Source: Blattamonas nauphoetae (lineage: Eukaryota; Preaxostyla; Oxymonadida). From it: DNA of 64,000 nucleotides. The stretch covers positions 124,001 to 188,000 of the forward strand of contig JARBJD010000009.1 of assembly GCA_033064195.1 (NCBI GenBank), written 5' to 3'. Below the pieces are notes generated by a model, which saw only the letters and a list, made by a program, of their open reading frames with translations, had not been told where the DNA came from and did not search any database. Within the stretch, counting starts at the first letter, position 1, and the number at the start of each line of letters is the position of its first letter. The translations under genes and the position numbers were made by a program. Below, in pieces: positions 45,946-55,999 of this stretch.

Positions 45946-48018
45946 TCAAATGGTGTCACGAATTCGGCTTTTTTCAGAAAGTCTCACACATTGTCCAATG
46001 AAGAAGAACATATTGTTGTGAATTTCACTCATAAACGACCTTTGATTTTGTTGTAGTGTCAAACCAGCAGTTGTGATCCCCTTTCCAGTTGTGGACGACT
46101 TTCCAGGTGAGCCAAATTCGACGTGTACGAGACGAGGAACATTTAATCCGCTGAGAAGAACTCCCATTGTCCCGCTGATGGCGGTGGACGTGGTCACTGA
46201 GACGACAGCTTCATTTCCATTCAGAGTGACCGAGCATCCTGTCACAGTGGGAGCTGACACCTGAGTAATCAAGTCGGGAATTGGGGTGAGAGTATCATGA
46301 TTGAGGACGCTGGGTGTTTCAGAAGTAGAATCACAGAAAAGAACAGAAGATGTATTCAGAACTGTCGCGTCCGATTCAAAAATGGTGATATCTTTCCCGT
46401 ATTCCGTCCCTTGTCCCTTCGCGACGCATCCTCTGAACTGAAGGAAGGAGAAGGAAAGAGACTTGACGAGGGTGATCAGAATGCCTCCGCCGTACGTCCC
46501 GCTTTCGCATTCCACAAAAGCGCAGTTTCGGACGGTGACGGAATCCTGATCGATGAAGTAGAACCCGCCGCCTCTGCCCTTCACCCAGCATTTGTGGCAG
46601 AAGCAGTTGGAGTAAGACACCTGCGACTGCCGTACAGCAACAACAGCTCCCGCTGTGTTGTGTTCGTGTTCGAATGTTGAGGCACACTCTGAGAAGGACG
46701 AGTTGGTCATTGTGAGCGGGTGGCGGTTGCCCTCCACGCAGTAGAACGAGATCGCTCCACCGTCGTTGCCAGTGTAAGTGACTGTGCAGCAGTGGAAGAA
46801 GCACTGCGTGACTGTCAGGGCAGCGTTTGTGTCTCTCACATAAATTGCTGCTCCTCCAAAATCGCCCCATTCCTCTCCCCATGTCATGGTGTCGAAGGAG
46901 CAGAGGGTGAAGGTGATGGCAGTGATGGCAAGATCGGTTGGTGCATATCGTTGAAAGTCAACGAAGGGCTCGTATGATATGTCGACGGGAGTGTTGGATG
47001 ATCTCTCGCAGGATGAGAATGACGTGTTGAGGCAGAAGAGGGAGCCACCGAGATTTGCGTCCATCGTTCCCGTCCCACTGATGGGGTTTGTGCTGTTCGT
47101 CACACGGCATCCGCTCAGTATCTGTTTCACATTGGATCCAAAGAGAAGGCCTTTCTCCTTCCTGACCTTAGGCGAGAGGCGGTTGGTCACATTCACAAGA
47201 GTGGATGAAGAGAGATGTGTCGCAACTTCTGTGTTTGCTTCGAAAAATGTTTGATGTGAATCAGAATCGGAGAGATCGAAGGAAAAGAGAAGCCCAGTCG
47301 CCAGAGAGATCGTGGAGGACTCTAACGATAATCCAAGACCAGTTACGGAGACATGGCTCGGACAATCTGAAAGAGACACCCGACCGTGTTTACGGTGAGA
47401 TGATCTGGGTAGATAGATATGAAATGAATCAACGAGTGGTGGGAGAAATGTTGTTTGGGATTTGTGAGAGCTTTCTGAGATAGTGATGGAGCATGTGTTT
47501 TCATTTTCATATCTAGTTCCACGAACCATAAAAGGAGATGTCATTGGGCAGGATACGATCAGACAAGATTGTATATGTACCGCTGAGTTTCTGACTTGTC
47601 CCACACTCTCTCCAGTCGTTGTGGAAATGATTGAGAGTTTGGACAAAGAGATTGTACTGTTGGAAATGGTTAGAAGGAAGTGAGGCTGGAATTGTGTTTG
47701 TAATTTCGAACCTTTGGCTGATTTGAATGAACTTTCAATAGATGTCGTTGGATATGGAAGAATACTGACATCATTATTTGATTGGTCTGAACGATGAATA
47801 AGTGATGTGTTACATCCTTCAATATCAATAGTTCGAGAGTTAATACTAATCCACGATGCAAAAAGCACTCCTTGGGGCAGTTGAACAGTTTCTTTGTGGA
47901 GTGTTTGATCGTTCGGCTTCAGATCGACTTGTGTCAAGTACGTGGACAAATCTTCAGCTCCTCCCGTTATACCCTGTGTGACGGACTTGATGAAGGAGAA
48001 CGAAAGTAGAAAGAACAT
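45946..48018 (-). CDS. Short secreted beta-helix surface protein lacking a membrane anchor
   Basis: An intronless 690-residue frame. The N-terminus MFFLLSFSFIKSVTQG is a signal peptide. The body has beta-helix rungs typical of the giant protein at 21-30.5 kb: TLCSFDTMTWGEEWGDFGGA, FHCCTVTYTGNDGGAISFYC, CHKCWVKGRGGGFYF and CAFVECESGTYGGGIL. About residues 575-640 resemble the beta-sandwich unit that follows the helix in these families (GCSVTLNGNEAVVSVTTS). The protein stops soon after, with no membrane helix and no kinase tail, and the last 40 residues look unrelated. It is therefore either a secreted form or a truncated family member. The AT-rich region and foldback structure lie directly downstream. 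Its start is 63 bp from that of the divergent AK6 gene. Confidence 0.82.
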   Translation of the reverse strand: MFFLLSFSFIKSVTQGITGGAEDLSTYLTQVDLKPNDQTLHKETVQLPQGVLFASWISINSRTIDIEGCNTSLIHRSDQSNNDVSILPYPTTSIESSFKSAKGSKLQTQFQPHFLLTISNSTISLSKLSIISTTTGESVGQVRNSAVHIQSCLIVSCPMTSPFMVRGTRYENENTCSITISESSHKSQTTFLPPLVDSFHIYLPRSSHRKHGRVSLSDCPSHVSVTGLGLSLESSTISLATGLLFSFDLSDSDSHQTFFEANTEVATHLSSSTLVNVTNRLSPKVRKEKGLLFGSNVKQILSGCRVTNSTNPISGTGTMDANLGGSLFCLNTSFSSCERSSNTPVDISYEPFVDFQRYAPTDLAITAITFTLCSFDTMTWGEEWGDFGGAAIYVRDTNAALTVTQCFFHCCTVTYTGNDGGAISFYCVEGNRHPLTMTNSSFSECASTFEHEHNTAGAVVAVRQSQVSYSNCFCHKCWVKGRGGGFYFIDQDSVTVRNCAFVECESGTYGGGILITLVKSLSFSFLQFRGCVAKGQGTEYGKDITIFESDATVLNTSSVLFCDSTSETPSVLNHDTLTPIPDLITQVSAPTVTGCSVTLNGNEAVVSVTTSTAISGTMGVLLSGLNVPRLVHVEFGSPGKSSTTGKGITTAGLTLQQNQRSFMSEIHNNMFFFIGQCVRLSEKSRIRDTI

Positions 48019-48081
48019 CAGTCTTGGATCTCAATCTCCCTCTCTCACACTTTTCGATAACGCCATAACAAATCTCTTTTC

Positions 48082-48669
48082 ATGAACATTCTGGTTACCG
48101 GAACTCCTGGAACCGGAAAAACAACTTTGTGTCAAAGACTTTCCGAACAATTGCATTTGAATTATCTTCACTTTGGATCGTACGCAAGAAACATTCCTGT
48201 CCTTCAAGACCTGTGGAACGAGCAGATACAATGTTATGATCTTGATGATGAGGCAGAAAACATGGTATTTGTATTCTGTTTTTCATATCTTTTATAGATT
48301 ATGGATGAAATGGAGCCACTCATGGAACAAGGTCGATGCATTGTTGAGCATCACGACGCAAGACCTTTTCCAGAACGGTGGTTTGGATTGGTAATTATCC
48401 TAAGATCCTCAACCGAGCAGCTCTTTGATCGACTTTCATCGCGGTTAGTGGTCTCAATCTCCAGATAATTCCCAATTTCCAGACATTACTCACAGGAGAA
48501 AGTTCAGGAGAATATCCAAGCTGAAATTTTCAATATCTGCAAAGAACAAGCGGAAGAATCTTATTCACCTTCAATCATTCTGGAACTGCAGAGTAATACA
48601 CTCGACGACTTCAACTCAAACGTTGACCTCATCCAACAGTGGTTATCGTCCCATCAATTCCAACAGTGA
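48082..48669 (+). CDS. AK6: Adenylate kinase 6 (hCINAP/Fap7) homologue
   Basis: Three exons, 48082-48264, 48298-48443 and 48483-48669, with introns of 33 and 39 nt (donors GTATTT and GTTAGT) join to 171 residues, the family's usual length. The P-loop is at the very start (NILVTGTPGTGKTTLCQRL). NEQIQCYDLDDE, then PFPERWFGLVIILRSS, RLSSRHYSQEKVQENIQAEI and EESYSPSIILELQSNT match AK6/Fap7 throughout. Fap7-type kinases act in the nucleus and cytoplasm on late 18S rRNA maturation with uS11 (Rps14) and have adenylate kinase and ATPase activity. The start is fixed because homology begins at residue 2. The gene shares a 63-bp divergent promoter region with the surface-protein gene at 45.9-48.0 kb. 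Confidence 0.94.
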
Positions 48670-49005
48670 AAAAATGCCCAATACTATGTTTTGTTTTTGA
48701 ATTATCATTTCACAACTGTTTATCTTCATTTCAGAAGAACGAATGATTCAATTCATTCATCAATTCATGGTATCGCCTCATCTATACTCCTCTCCAATCC
48801 ACATCAGTCCTTCACACTTTACGAGACACACTCATTTGCCTTGAAGTGTAGAACGTGATTGTGTCCCCAAAATCAAAAACCTGTTTATCTCATCATGGAC
48901 AGTCAGCATACCAAGTTTCTCTTTTTCTCATCATTCCAAATTGTCTATTGATCTCATTTACCAAGATTACCTTTGCTGTCATTTGGCTTTACGTTAATAT
49001 CTCCA
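48670..49005. other. Intergenic region
   Basis: About 335 bp between AK6 and the next gene on the same strand. A 62-residue frame from 48855 has no coding character. Nothing else is seen. Confidence 0.4.
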
Positions 49006-49975
49006 ATGGATTGTTCGCCACTCTTTCAACTGGGACCAAATGACAACCACGTTAGTTTTCTGCGTCAATGTCACCAAAATACCCCGTTCTATGAAGTCCT
49101 CGAGCAATTTTCGTCCATCATGCAATGCAACATCTTTCCTTCGACATCACATCAATCAACAGGAGTCCGACAATCTTCACACGTCAATCCAAATCAACAG
49201 TCATCCAAATTCAGCCATTTGTCGAATAACTCTCGTCGTCAAACTGGAAACCTATTTGTAGATGCCCTCCAATCAGTTTTCCACCAATTTACATATTCAG
49301 AATCATCGATCACTTTTTACCTTTACACACCCGTTTACTCGATCACATTCTCAAAATATCCATCTGAAGGTGACGATAAAAGTTGGGATTACCGATTGAT
49401 CCTCTCTCAAGAAGCCGAACATCTCGTTAACCGAGCCGTCATGTTAGGTTTGTCATATCTCTCTCTCTAAATTTGTTAGGACTTCAAAAGACAGAGATTT
49501 CTACTATTCACAATTCATACAGTTTGATTGGCGAAACAAATATGAGGATGATTCTGAGTACACTTCTAGACACGAACTGGGAACAGTATTCTCTTCTCAT
49601 ATCTTCATTTGAGTAGTTCTGAACTTCCATTCATCATCACACCGAAAGATTTACCGTTTACACATTCATCTCCTTGTGGATGCACATTACTTTCAAATAC
49701 ACAGATCGAGACGATCATCGATCAATTGTCACCTCCATCTCTCCCATCCACAAATGCCACACCGACATTTCTCGCGAAATTCGAAGGTCCATTGCTTTCA
49801 GATTCGATTTCTCACATCGTGTCTCTCCTTCATCAATTATTTGAAGAGTTTACCATTCTTCTTGTTACATTGTTTTTTAGTTCCTTTCAGATATCACTGG
49901 AAGTCGATTCGCATTTCATTTCTCCAATATAAACCGACAGGATACGCACACATCCATCTGACGTGGCGTTTATAG
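49006..49975 (+). CDS. Unrecognised 288-residue protein, four exons
   Basis: Exons 49006-49447, 49480-49585, 49614-49847 and 49891-49975, with introns of 32, 28 and 43 nt (donors GTTTGT, GTATTC and GTTTAC), join in phase. The 28-nt intron is the shortest in the window. The protein looks globular and conserved in style: NLFVDALQSVFHQF, SITFYLYTPVYSITF, SQEAEHLVNRAVMLG, IIDQLSPPSLPS, and a final beta-rich run WKSIRISFLQYKPTGYAHIH. No signal peptide or membrane helix is seen. I do not recognise the family. The clean phase across all joins and the restored C-terminal beta strand argue that it is a real gene. Its end overlaps the end of the minus-strand PB1 gene by up to 89 bp if that gene uses its longer form. 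Confidence 0.72.
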
Positions 49976-51311
49976 GGTTGAAAACGAGGAGCTGCTGTAG
50001 TGAGATTGAAGTTGGAGAGCGAAGGAAGGCAACACTTCTGTGTTCATGCTGCGTCCGCATCTCTTTTGCGTCCATCATCCCAACACGCGCTTGCTGTCCG
50101 TAATCTCGGATGATCTGCTCATGCCAGCGTGAGGATCTCAGACTGGCATCCTCAGGAAGATCGTCGGGACAGACAAACATCCACAGACGCCGAACAACAA
50201 CGACCGTGACAATATCAGAGAGCGAGTACGAGTGTGGGAGATATCGATTGACGGGACGCTGTCTGAGATGATCGAGAAGAATGAAAAAGGGAGACTCCTT
50301 GTCTTTAACTTCGGTGATTCTGAAAGAAACGTGAGTTTGTTTTGATAAAATGAAATGGAGAAAAACAAGAATTTGCACTTTGATGTCTGGGAGTTACTGG
50401 GATTCTGTCTGCGAGTCTGTCTGTGATTCAGATCCGCTTGGATAATCACCGAATCCACCGCGTCTGAACATCCATGGAGCTGGTCCTCTCATCCCGAATC
50501 CAAAGTCGCCATGTCGGCCATAAGGCATTCCACGAGGTGGCCCGTAGTGATGTCCGTGTCGTCCACGATGCCCATCAGAATGTGGGGACATTCTTCCTTC
50601 CGATCCCCTTCTCTCGCAGTGTCCTCTCCTGCCACAGTGTCTGCCTCGCCCTCTTCCTTCAAACTCTCCACAGCCCATTGGTGGCCCAAAATGACCAGGT
50701 GGGCCATGGTGCATTGGTGGACCATGGCAGCACGGAGGGCCGTGTGGTTTTCCTCCATGTCCTCCACATCCTCCATGTTCATGTGGTCTGCAGAATGGCG
50801 ATGGTCCTCTGTGCCCGTGTGGTCCGCAGAAGGGAGGAGGTCCACCGTGACAGTGTGGGCCTCTGTGGAAGGGTGGTGGACGGAAGGGTGGTGGTCCTCC
50901 TCTTCTGAACTCACATTCCTTTCCTTCTTCTGGCAACTTCATCATTCCGTATCGTCTCATCATCTTCATCCGTTTCCACATCTTCTTTCCACCTCGTCTG
51001 CATTCTGGTCCCTTCCCTTCTGAACATTCCTTCTCATCTCCTTCCTGTCTTGGTCTGTTCGGCATCACAAACACTTTCAGCGATTTCTTCTCTCCGGCAA
51101 CTTCTTTCGCTGCTTTCAATGCTTCTTCGCTGTTCAAAACAATCATGTCTCGTTCGTCGTCAACATAGCGAAACACAACCTGAGTGAGGTCCTGAATTTC
51201 GAACAGTTCTGAGATCTTGCGTGACAGTTCTTCGTAGGTGATGCTGTCGGGTACCAGGAATCGTCTGATATCAACTGATTTTGAGTGAATGACTTTTATT
51301 ACGAGTGTCAT
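49887..51311 (-). CDS. PB1-domain protein with His/Gly/Pro-rich tail
   Basis: The start is ATG 51311, directly before the domain; ATG 51347 is an alternative adding 12 residues. Residues of about 2-85 are a PB1 domain, a ubiquitin-like scaffold that pairs with other PB1 domains: LVIKVIHSKSVDIRRF, ITYEELSRKISELFEIQD, then the acidic OPCA-type motif YVDDERDMIVLNSEEAL. This resembles the PB1 of p62/NBR1-like adaptors. Next is a Cys/Lys/Met-rich bridge and about 170 residues of His, Gly, Pro, Arg and Cys repeats (PPPFCGPHGHRG). The first frame ends at 50394 (305 residues). A 78-nt intron (50320-50397, donor GTAACT) would remove that stop and add 50319-49887, giving 448 residues in phase. Both forms are possible. 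The tail could bind metals or drive phase separation, which is inference. Confidence 0.75.
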
Positions 51312-51680
51312 TGTAATTGATGATTTAGAAAATTGATGACCCACCATCGCAGACTTTTCAACTGGACGAGGTGAAAAGGTGTGGACGGAACAGACGGATT
51401 TGGTCTCTCTGGTGACGATTCATGATTGATGTATATACATGTTCCGAATATTCCGAAACAGATATCTGCACATCTGATGAGTGGGACCGTTATTACTTTT
51501 ATGGGCGCCTCCCGCACTCCATCTTCAAACATTTGCTTTTTCGCTGACGTAATCCATCCTTCCCTTTTCCGACATTCTTAGAGACTGCTTTTGAGTCCTT
51601 CAAAACGAGTAAGAGAAAAAAGATAGCCCTTTGGACGCTGACATGTATGAAGCATAAAGAACATCGGGATGTATGAGAAA
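51312..51680. other. Intergenic region
   Basis: About 370 bp between the PB1 gene and the 3' end of the HID1-like gene, both on the minus strand. It should hold the PB1 promoter. No other feature seen. Confidence 0.4.
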
Positions 51681-54600
51681 TTACTTGAATGGTGTTGGGT
51701 CCAGGAAGAAAAGCGCTAAAACAGAACTGCGGAGTGAAGGCTGTTCGATCAGTGCACGCAACTGCAGAGACAAAAGAAAGATAAGATGAGGCAGAGAGCG
51801 AAAGAGAGGAAAGACAAAGAAATGGAAATGAATGATTTGTTTGGTTCCAGTCAATCACACCTTAGCATTCTCCTCCATCGTCTTTCGTTGTTTCTTACCG
51901 ACAACAACAGTCCGAATCTCAATCCGTTCAGCCAGTGGCACCCGTCCCACAACATTCTGCCGATTGATCCATCGCACACACGCCAGCTCGTCTGTCTCCG
52001 CCCCCTCGCCGCGTCCAAAGAGAGAGCGTGTGCTGTTGACTGTCTGGTTCCAAAAACGACTCAGGAGAGGTTGCGACGTGGATTGCGAATACGCCAAGAT
52101 CGGGCCGAGGAAGAAGGAGAGGAACGAGAGGAGCGGGGTTGAGGGAAGGCCTTGTCGGATGGTGATCATCGCGCGGATCTGCTCGTCGATCTCGGACGGG
52201 ATGAGAAGAGCAGCTGGCTGTGGGATGGGGTCGGGGAGAGGCTGGTCTTCACTGGGGGCGGGCTCATCGGTGTCGGCAGGGACAGGGGAGAGGTGTGGCT
52301 GAGAGGCGTCGACTGAGGTTGGTTGGGCTGCATCTTCCGATGGCTCCTGCGTGTCTGATGGTTGGTCTTCTTGAGTCGTGTCTTGTTGAACGTTGTCTTG
52401 AGTTGTGTCAGGATTTTCGGTTTGTTCGGGATTTGTTTGTTGTTCTTCGGTTTGTGGCTCAACAGGGCTAGCATTCTCAGACTCTGTTTCCTGAACGAAC
52501 CCTCCCTGCCCACCTTCCTCTCTCTCAGGCTCAGTGTTTTCTGCTGTCCCTCCTTCAGTTGGTGCAGCATGGTCTTGTCCACGTTCAGCTGGAGTCTCAC
52601 CTGGCTGTTCTGACGTGGACTGTTCTTCCTGCTTGTTCTCCTTCATCCAGACGAGGCCCTGCGTGAGCACACTTTGAGTGTATCGCCCTTCCTTCAAAAT
52701 GAAGAAGAGGAGATTGGAGTTCCCAGTCGACTCGAATTGGAGAATGAGTGTGAACACGGACAGCAGCGACGAGAAGAGCGAGAACGCGTAGTACGACAGT
52801 GTGGAGAGGAAGATCTTGGGAAGGCGTGGCTTGGTGATGACCTGATCAGGTGTCGACTCGACAGTGTCGCTTTCTTCTGTTTGTTCATCCGCTTGAGGTT
52901 CTTCTGTTGCTTCCCCGCGTTTATGAACGACTTTCTTCAAACTGAGAAGGATGCTGGGTGACGACACGAACGAGAAGAGAGAAGCCAGTTCGAAGCTGAC
53001 CAAACGGCTGAGCCGCTTCACAAACGGGGCGGCGTTGGCCATCACAGTGGTGCACAGGTCGACAATCGTGAAGTCTTTCTCGGGGTTGAAGGAGGGGTTG
53101 AGTGTGAAGGAGTACACAGAGCTGATTGCTGACGAGGCAAAGCGGACTTCGCCGGGAAGAACTCGGTCGAGGACGCCGTACTGTTCGGAGAAGGAGGTGT
53201 TGATGGGGACGGAGGACGAGATCTGCGGGCGGCTGTTTTGGAAGGCGGGGAAGTGCATGCGGATGGTGTCGATGAGGGTGAGGAAGAGGGTGTCTGCAAA
53301 GGTCCAGTCTGTGGCTGATTCCGGCACTTGGGCGTTGGTGGGATTGGCTTCATTTAGGATGTTGAGGATGGGATGATGGGAGAGCAAGAAAATGAGGAAG
53401 GAGAGAAGTTCAACAACAGTCAACAATTCCTGTCGATTTCCAAACAAATTGACGGCCCATGTTGCGAGGTGAGTGGTTGGTTGGACGGCTGTTGGAGGAA
53501 CTGTCAGTCGGTGGATGACGTTGCAGATGGACGACAAAATCGGCAGGATGAAGAACGGATATGACAGTACTTGTTGGAAAAAGAGCGGTGAAAGGATAAA
53601 AACTCTGTACAAGAAAAGGAGCAACGAAGGAAGATGCGAGTATTCCTTCGTATAAACTGCCTGTCGGCTGAGTGTCTGGCAGACGACAGAATAATCAAAC
53701 GTTCGGGCACACTCAGCAATGGAGTTTGGATGCGATGGGATGAGGCTAAGTGCGATATTGTTGACGATGATCATCGCTGTGGTGCTGTTTGTATTACTAA
53801 TGAAGAAATCTCGGTAAAATTGCGTTTTAGCAAAAGGAGAGAGAGGTTGAATGAACGGGATAGGTGGATGGATCAGTGGGAAGGGTGAATTCGACTGGGG
53901 AGTCGCCGCTGAACTGAGCAAACAACTCTGGAGGTAGGGTGAATTTGGGTAGTTTTGAGCGGAGTTCGACTGAAAGAGTGTTTGCGAGGGAACAGGTGCG
54001 TCTGGGATATAATCAGTCTGAAAATCCGCCGAAATTAACAAGTTCAAGAGATCGACACAGAGAGTGAGGAGGGAACTCGTTGTCTCCTGCGGAAACACAA
54101 CAGGAAGGAGAGGTTCTTTCAATTTATCGGAAAGGATGGAAAGTTCGACATCTTTCGATGGGATTGCTTGGAGGAAGGTATTTGATTGGAATGGAGCTTG
54201 TCCGAGGTTTTTCTCTGGCACGTGCCAGGGCATGGTAGAAATCAGAGTGTTAATCAATGAGAGGAGGAGTTCTGAACGGAATGGGCACGTATCACTTAGA
54301 ATCTGATCAGTGAAAATTCGTTTGAATGGGGATTCGGCTTCATCGTTCTGACCAGGTTCGATCAGCAGTGCAACAAGAACTCTCATCACAGCACATCGGA
54401 CAGATAAAAAGTGTGCCAATTCAGATGTCGGGACTTCGGTCCCAATTCCATGAGCCCAGAGAAGATCAAATTTGGTGTTTGGATCAAGTCCAGCTGGTGG
54501 ATTAACGGTCTTATTTAATCTTTCCGTTGTAGCAAATCCAGGAGTAAATGCAAGAGTCAAGATGGTTTTGACTAGAGATTCTGGTGAAACGAGTGAATCC

Positions 54601-55043
54601 GAGCCAGAGTTGAACAGTTTATCGAAGTGCTCTTGAAAGCTGTCTTCACGGAGTACAGTCAAGAATTTCGATAGAAAATTGAGCATAGTGACAATATGAA
54701 CATAATTATTGGTAATTGGGATTTCCGAAAACGTTGATAAGAGAGAGACGAGTGACGATATCATTTTGACAACTACAGTCGGGCGAGAAATGCATAACGA
54801 GGAAACTAATCCAGTTGATATGCTGTCAAGCACATTGGGTTGTGAGAGAAGCGAGAAAAAATCGGTGAAGAATTGCTGGGTGACATCTGTGAAAAACCAA
54901 AAAAAAACATCCAATGCCCAGATAGAGACAAGTAAGCGTGAGAGAAAAGGCAGACCCTTCTCCTCGATCCGATAGAGAATCGAAAAAATTGATTTGTTTG
55001 TGTCGACTTGTGGCTCAGGAGGCAATTGCGGAGCTTCTGTCAT
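51681..55043 (-). CDS. HID1: HID1-family membrane-trafficking protein
   Basis: The main exon is 55043-51861. A small last exon, 51761-51681, is joined over a 99-nt intron with donor GTGTGA and acceptor CTGCAG, replacing the one-residue frame end with LRALIEQPSLRSSVLALFFL and a stop. The total is 1087 residues, rich in helix. Similarity to HID1 is spread along the chain: LFLYRVFILSPLFFQQVL, VVELLSFLIFLLSHHPI, TVMANAAPFVKRLSRLV and, most clearly, ESTGNSNLLFFILKEGRYTQ at about residue 771. HID1 is a peripheral Golgi/TGN protein needed for secretory-granule and coat sorting. A long Glu/Gln/Thr-rich disordered insert lies at about 800-960, where animal HID1 also has a loop. The roughly 100 N-terminal residues of animal HID1 are not evident. 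Its start is 107 bp from the divergent Myb gene. Confidence 0.82.
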
Positions 55044-55150
55044 TTGTATAATATTGGGGGTTAGATCAAGGAAACTCCGTCGATCAGGCCCAAGACTCCT
55101 GATTGTTCTTCGATTCCGGGTTCAAGACTCTCTTATTCCCCCTTTTTGAG

Positions 55151-55973
55151 ATGAATTCACAGACCACGAAGAATTGGATTGTCTGTTCCGCATTCAATTC
55201 AAATTTCTCGTTTTATACATAGTTTTCTCCTCGTTCGCTTTGGACAGCTGCAGAATATGCTCCAATTGTTATGGAGGTCCTTGAGGAACTCGGTCAGACT
55301 CCATATGAGTTTTTGAGAGATCATAATCGCCGTAAATTTGAACCATTCTGTATCTATTGTGACATATTTCATGCTGTTTTCTATCACACCCTGATTTACA
55401 TTCTCTTATTTAGATGAAAGGATCGTCGACGAAGATGGTGACACCCATCTCCAACAAATTATCAAATTCATCCTCACAGATATTAACTCTGGACGCTGGA
55501 CAGATGAAGAGGAAAAAACCTTACTCCAGTTTGTTCGATTCATTCGGTGTATTAATCCATGCAAATTTCATTCGTTCCAGTTTGGTTGAAACTGTAGGTC
55601 CAGATTTTCAAGGAATTGCCGAAGATATGTGCCGAACTACCAAATCTGTGCGAAGAAAGTACTCTGAACTGACACGTGATGTCAACGGTTGAATATTTGG
55701 TCATTCTCACGATCCCAGAAAGTACATGGTCACAGGAAGAAATTTCAAAGCTTATTCGTTTGATTCGCGAAGATAAAGCAAATGATTCGGGCCGAAGTTT
55801 GATCAATGAATTTCATTATCTCTGCAGAGGTTATCGATTGGAATTCTGTTGCCAACAAACATGGAACACGAACAGCTCTGCAGTGTTCGAACTACTATTA
55901 CTCTCAACTTCACCAATCTACACTCGGGAGGTTCGAGTTTGAAAGTGACGATGATATCAAGCTCATGAAATAG
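55151..55973 (+). CDS. Two-repeat Myb-like DNA-binding protein
   Basis: Six exons, 55151-55184, 55248-55349, 55414-55546, 55581-55687, 55719-55796 and 55828-55973, join exactly in phase to 199 residues, ending in TAG. The joined protein has two Myb/SANT repeats. Repeat 1 runs GRWTDEEEKTLLQFVRF, then GPDFQGIAEDMCRTTKSVR. Repeat 2 runs STWSQEEISKLIRLIRED, then VIDWNSVANKHGTRTALQCS. Each repeat has the tryptophan and the RT-x-x-C/V-type recognition helix typical of R2R3-like Myb proteins. Neither repeat is visible as a single frame; both depend on 31-34-nt introns. The factor is likely nuclear and binds DNA. It could instead be a SNAPc- or telomere-type Myb protein. The start is inferred: ATG 55151 is followed by a 34-nt exon that fits the phase. 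The next gene starts only 26 bp downstream. Confidence 0.85.
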
Positions 55974-55999
55974 TTCGTTTTTCATCACCCTCACGCTCC

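Noticed and set aside
55044-55140. Upstream exon for the HID1-like gene ending at a GTTTCC donor
   Set aside because: A plausible donor and acceptor exist, but the frame that would join correctly meets a stop within about 60 bp upstream.
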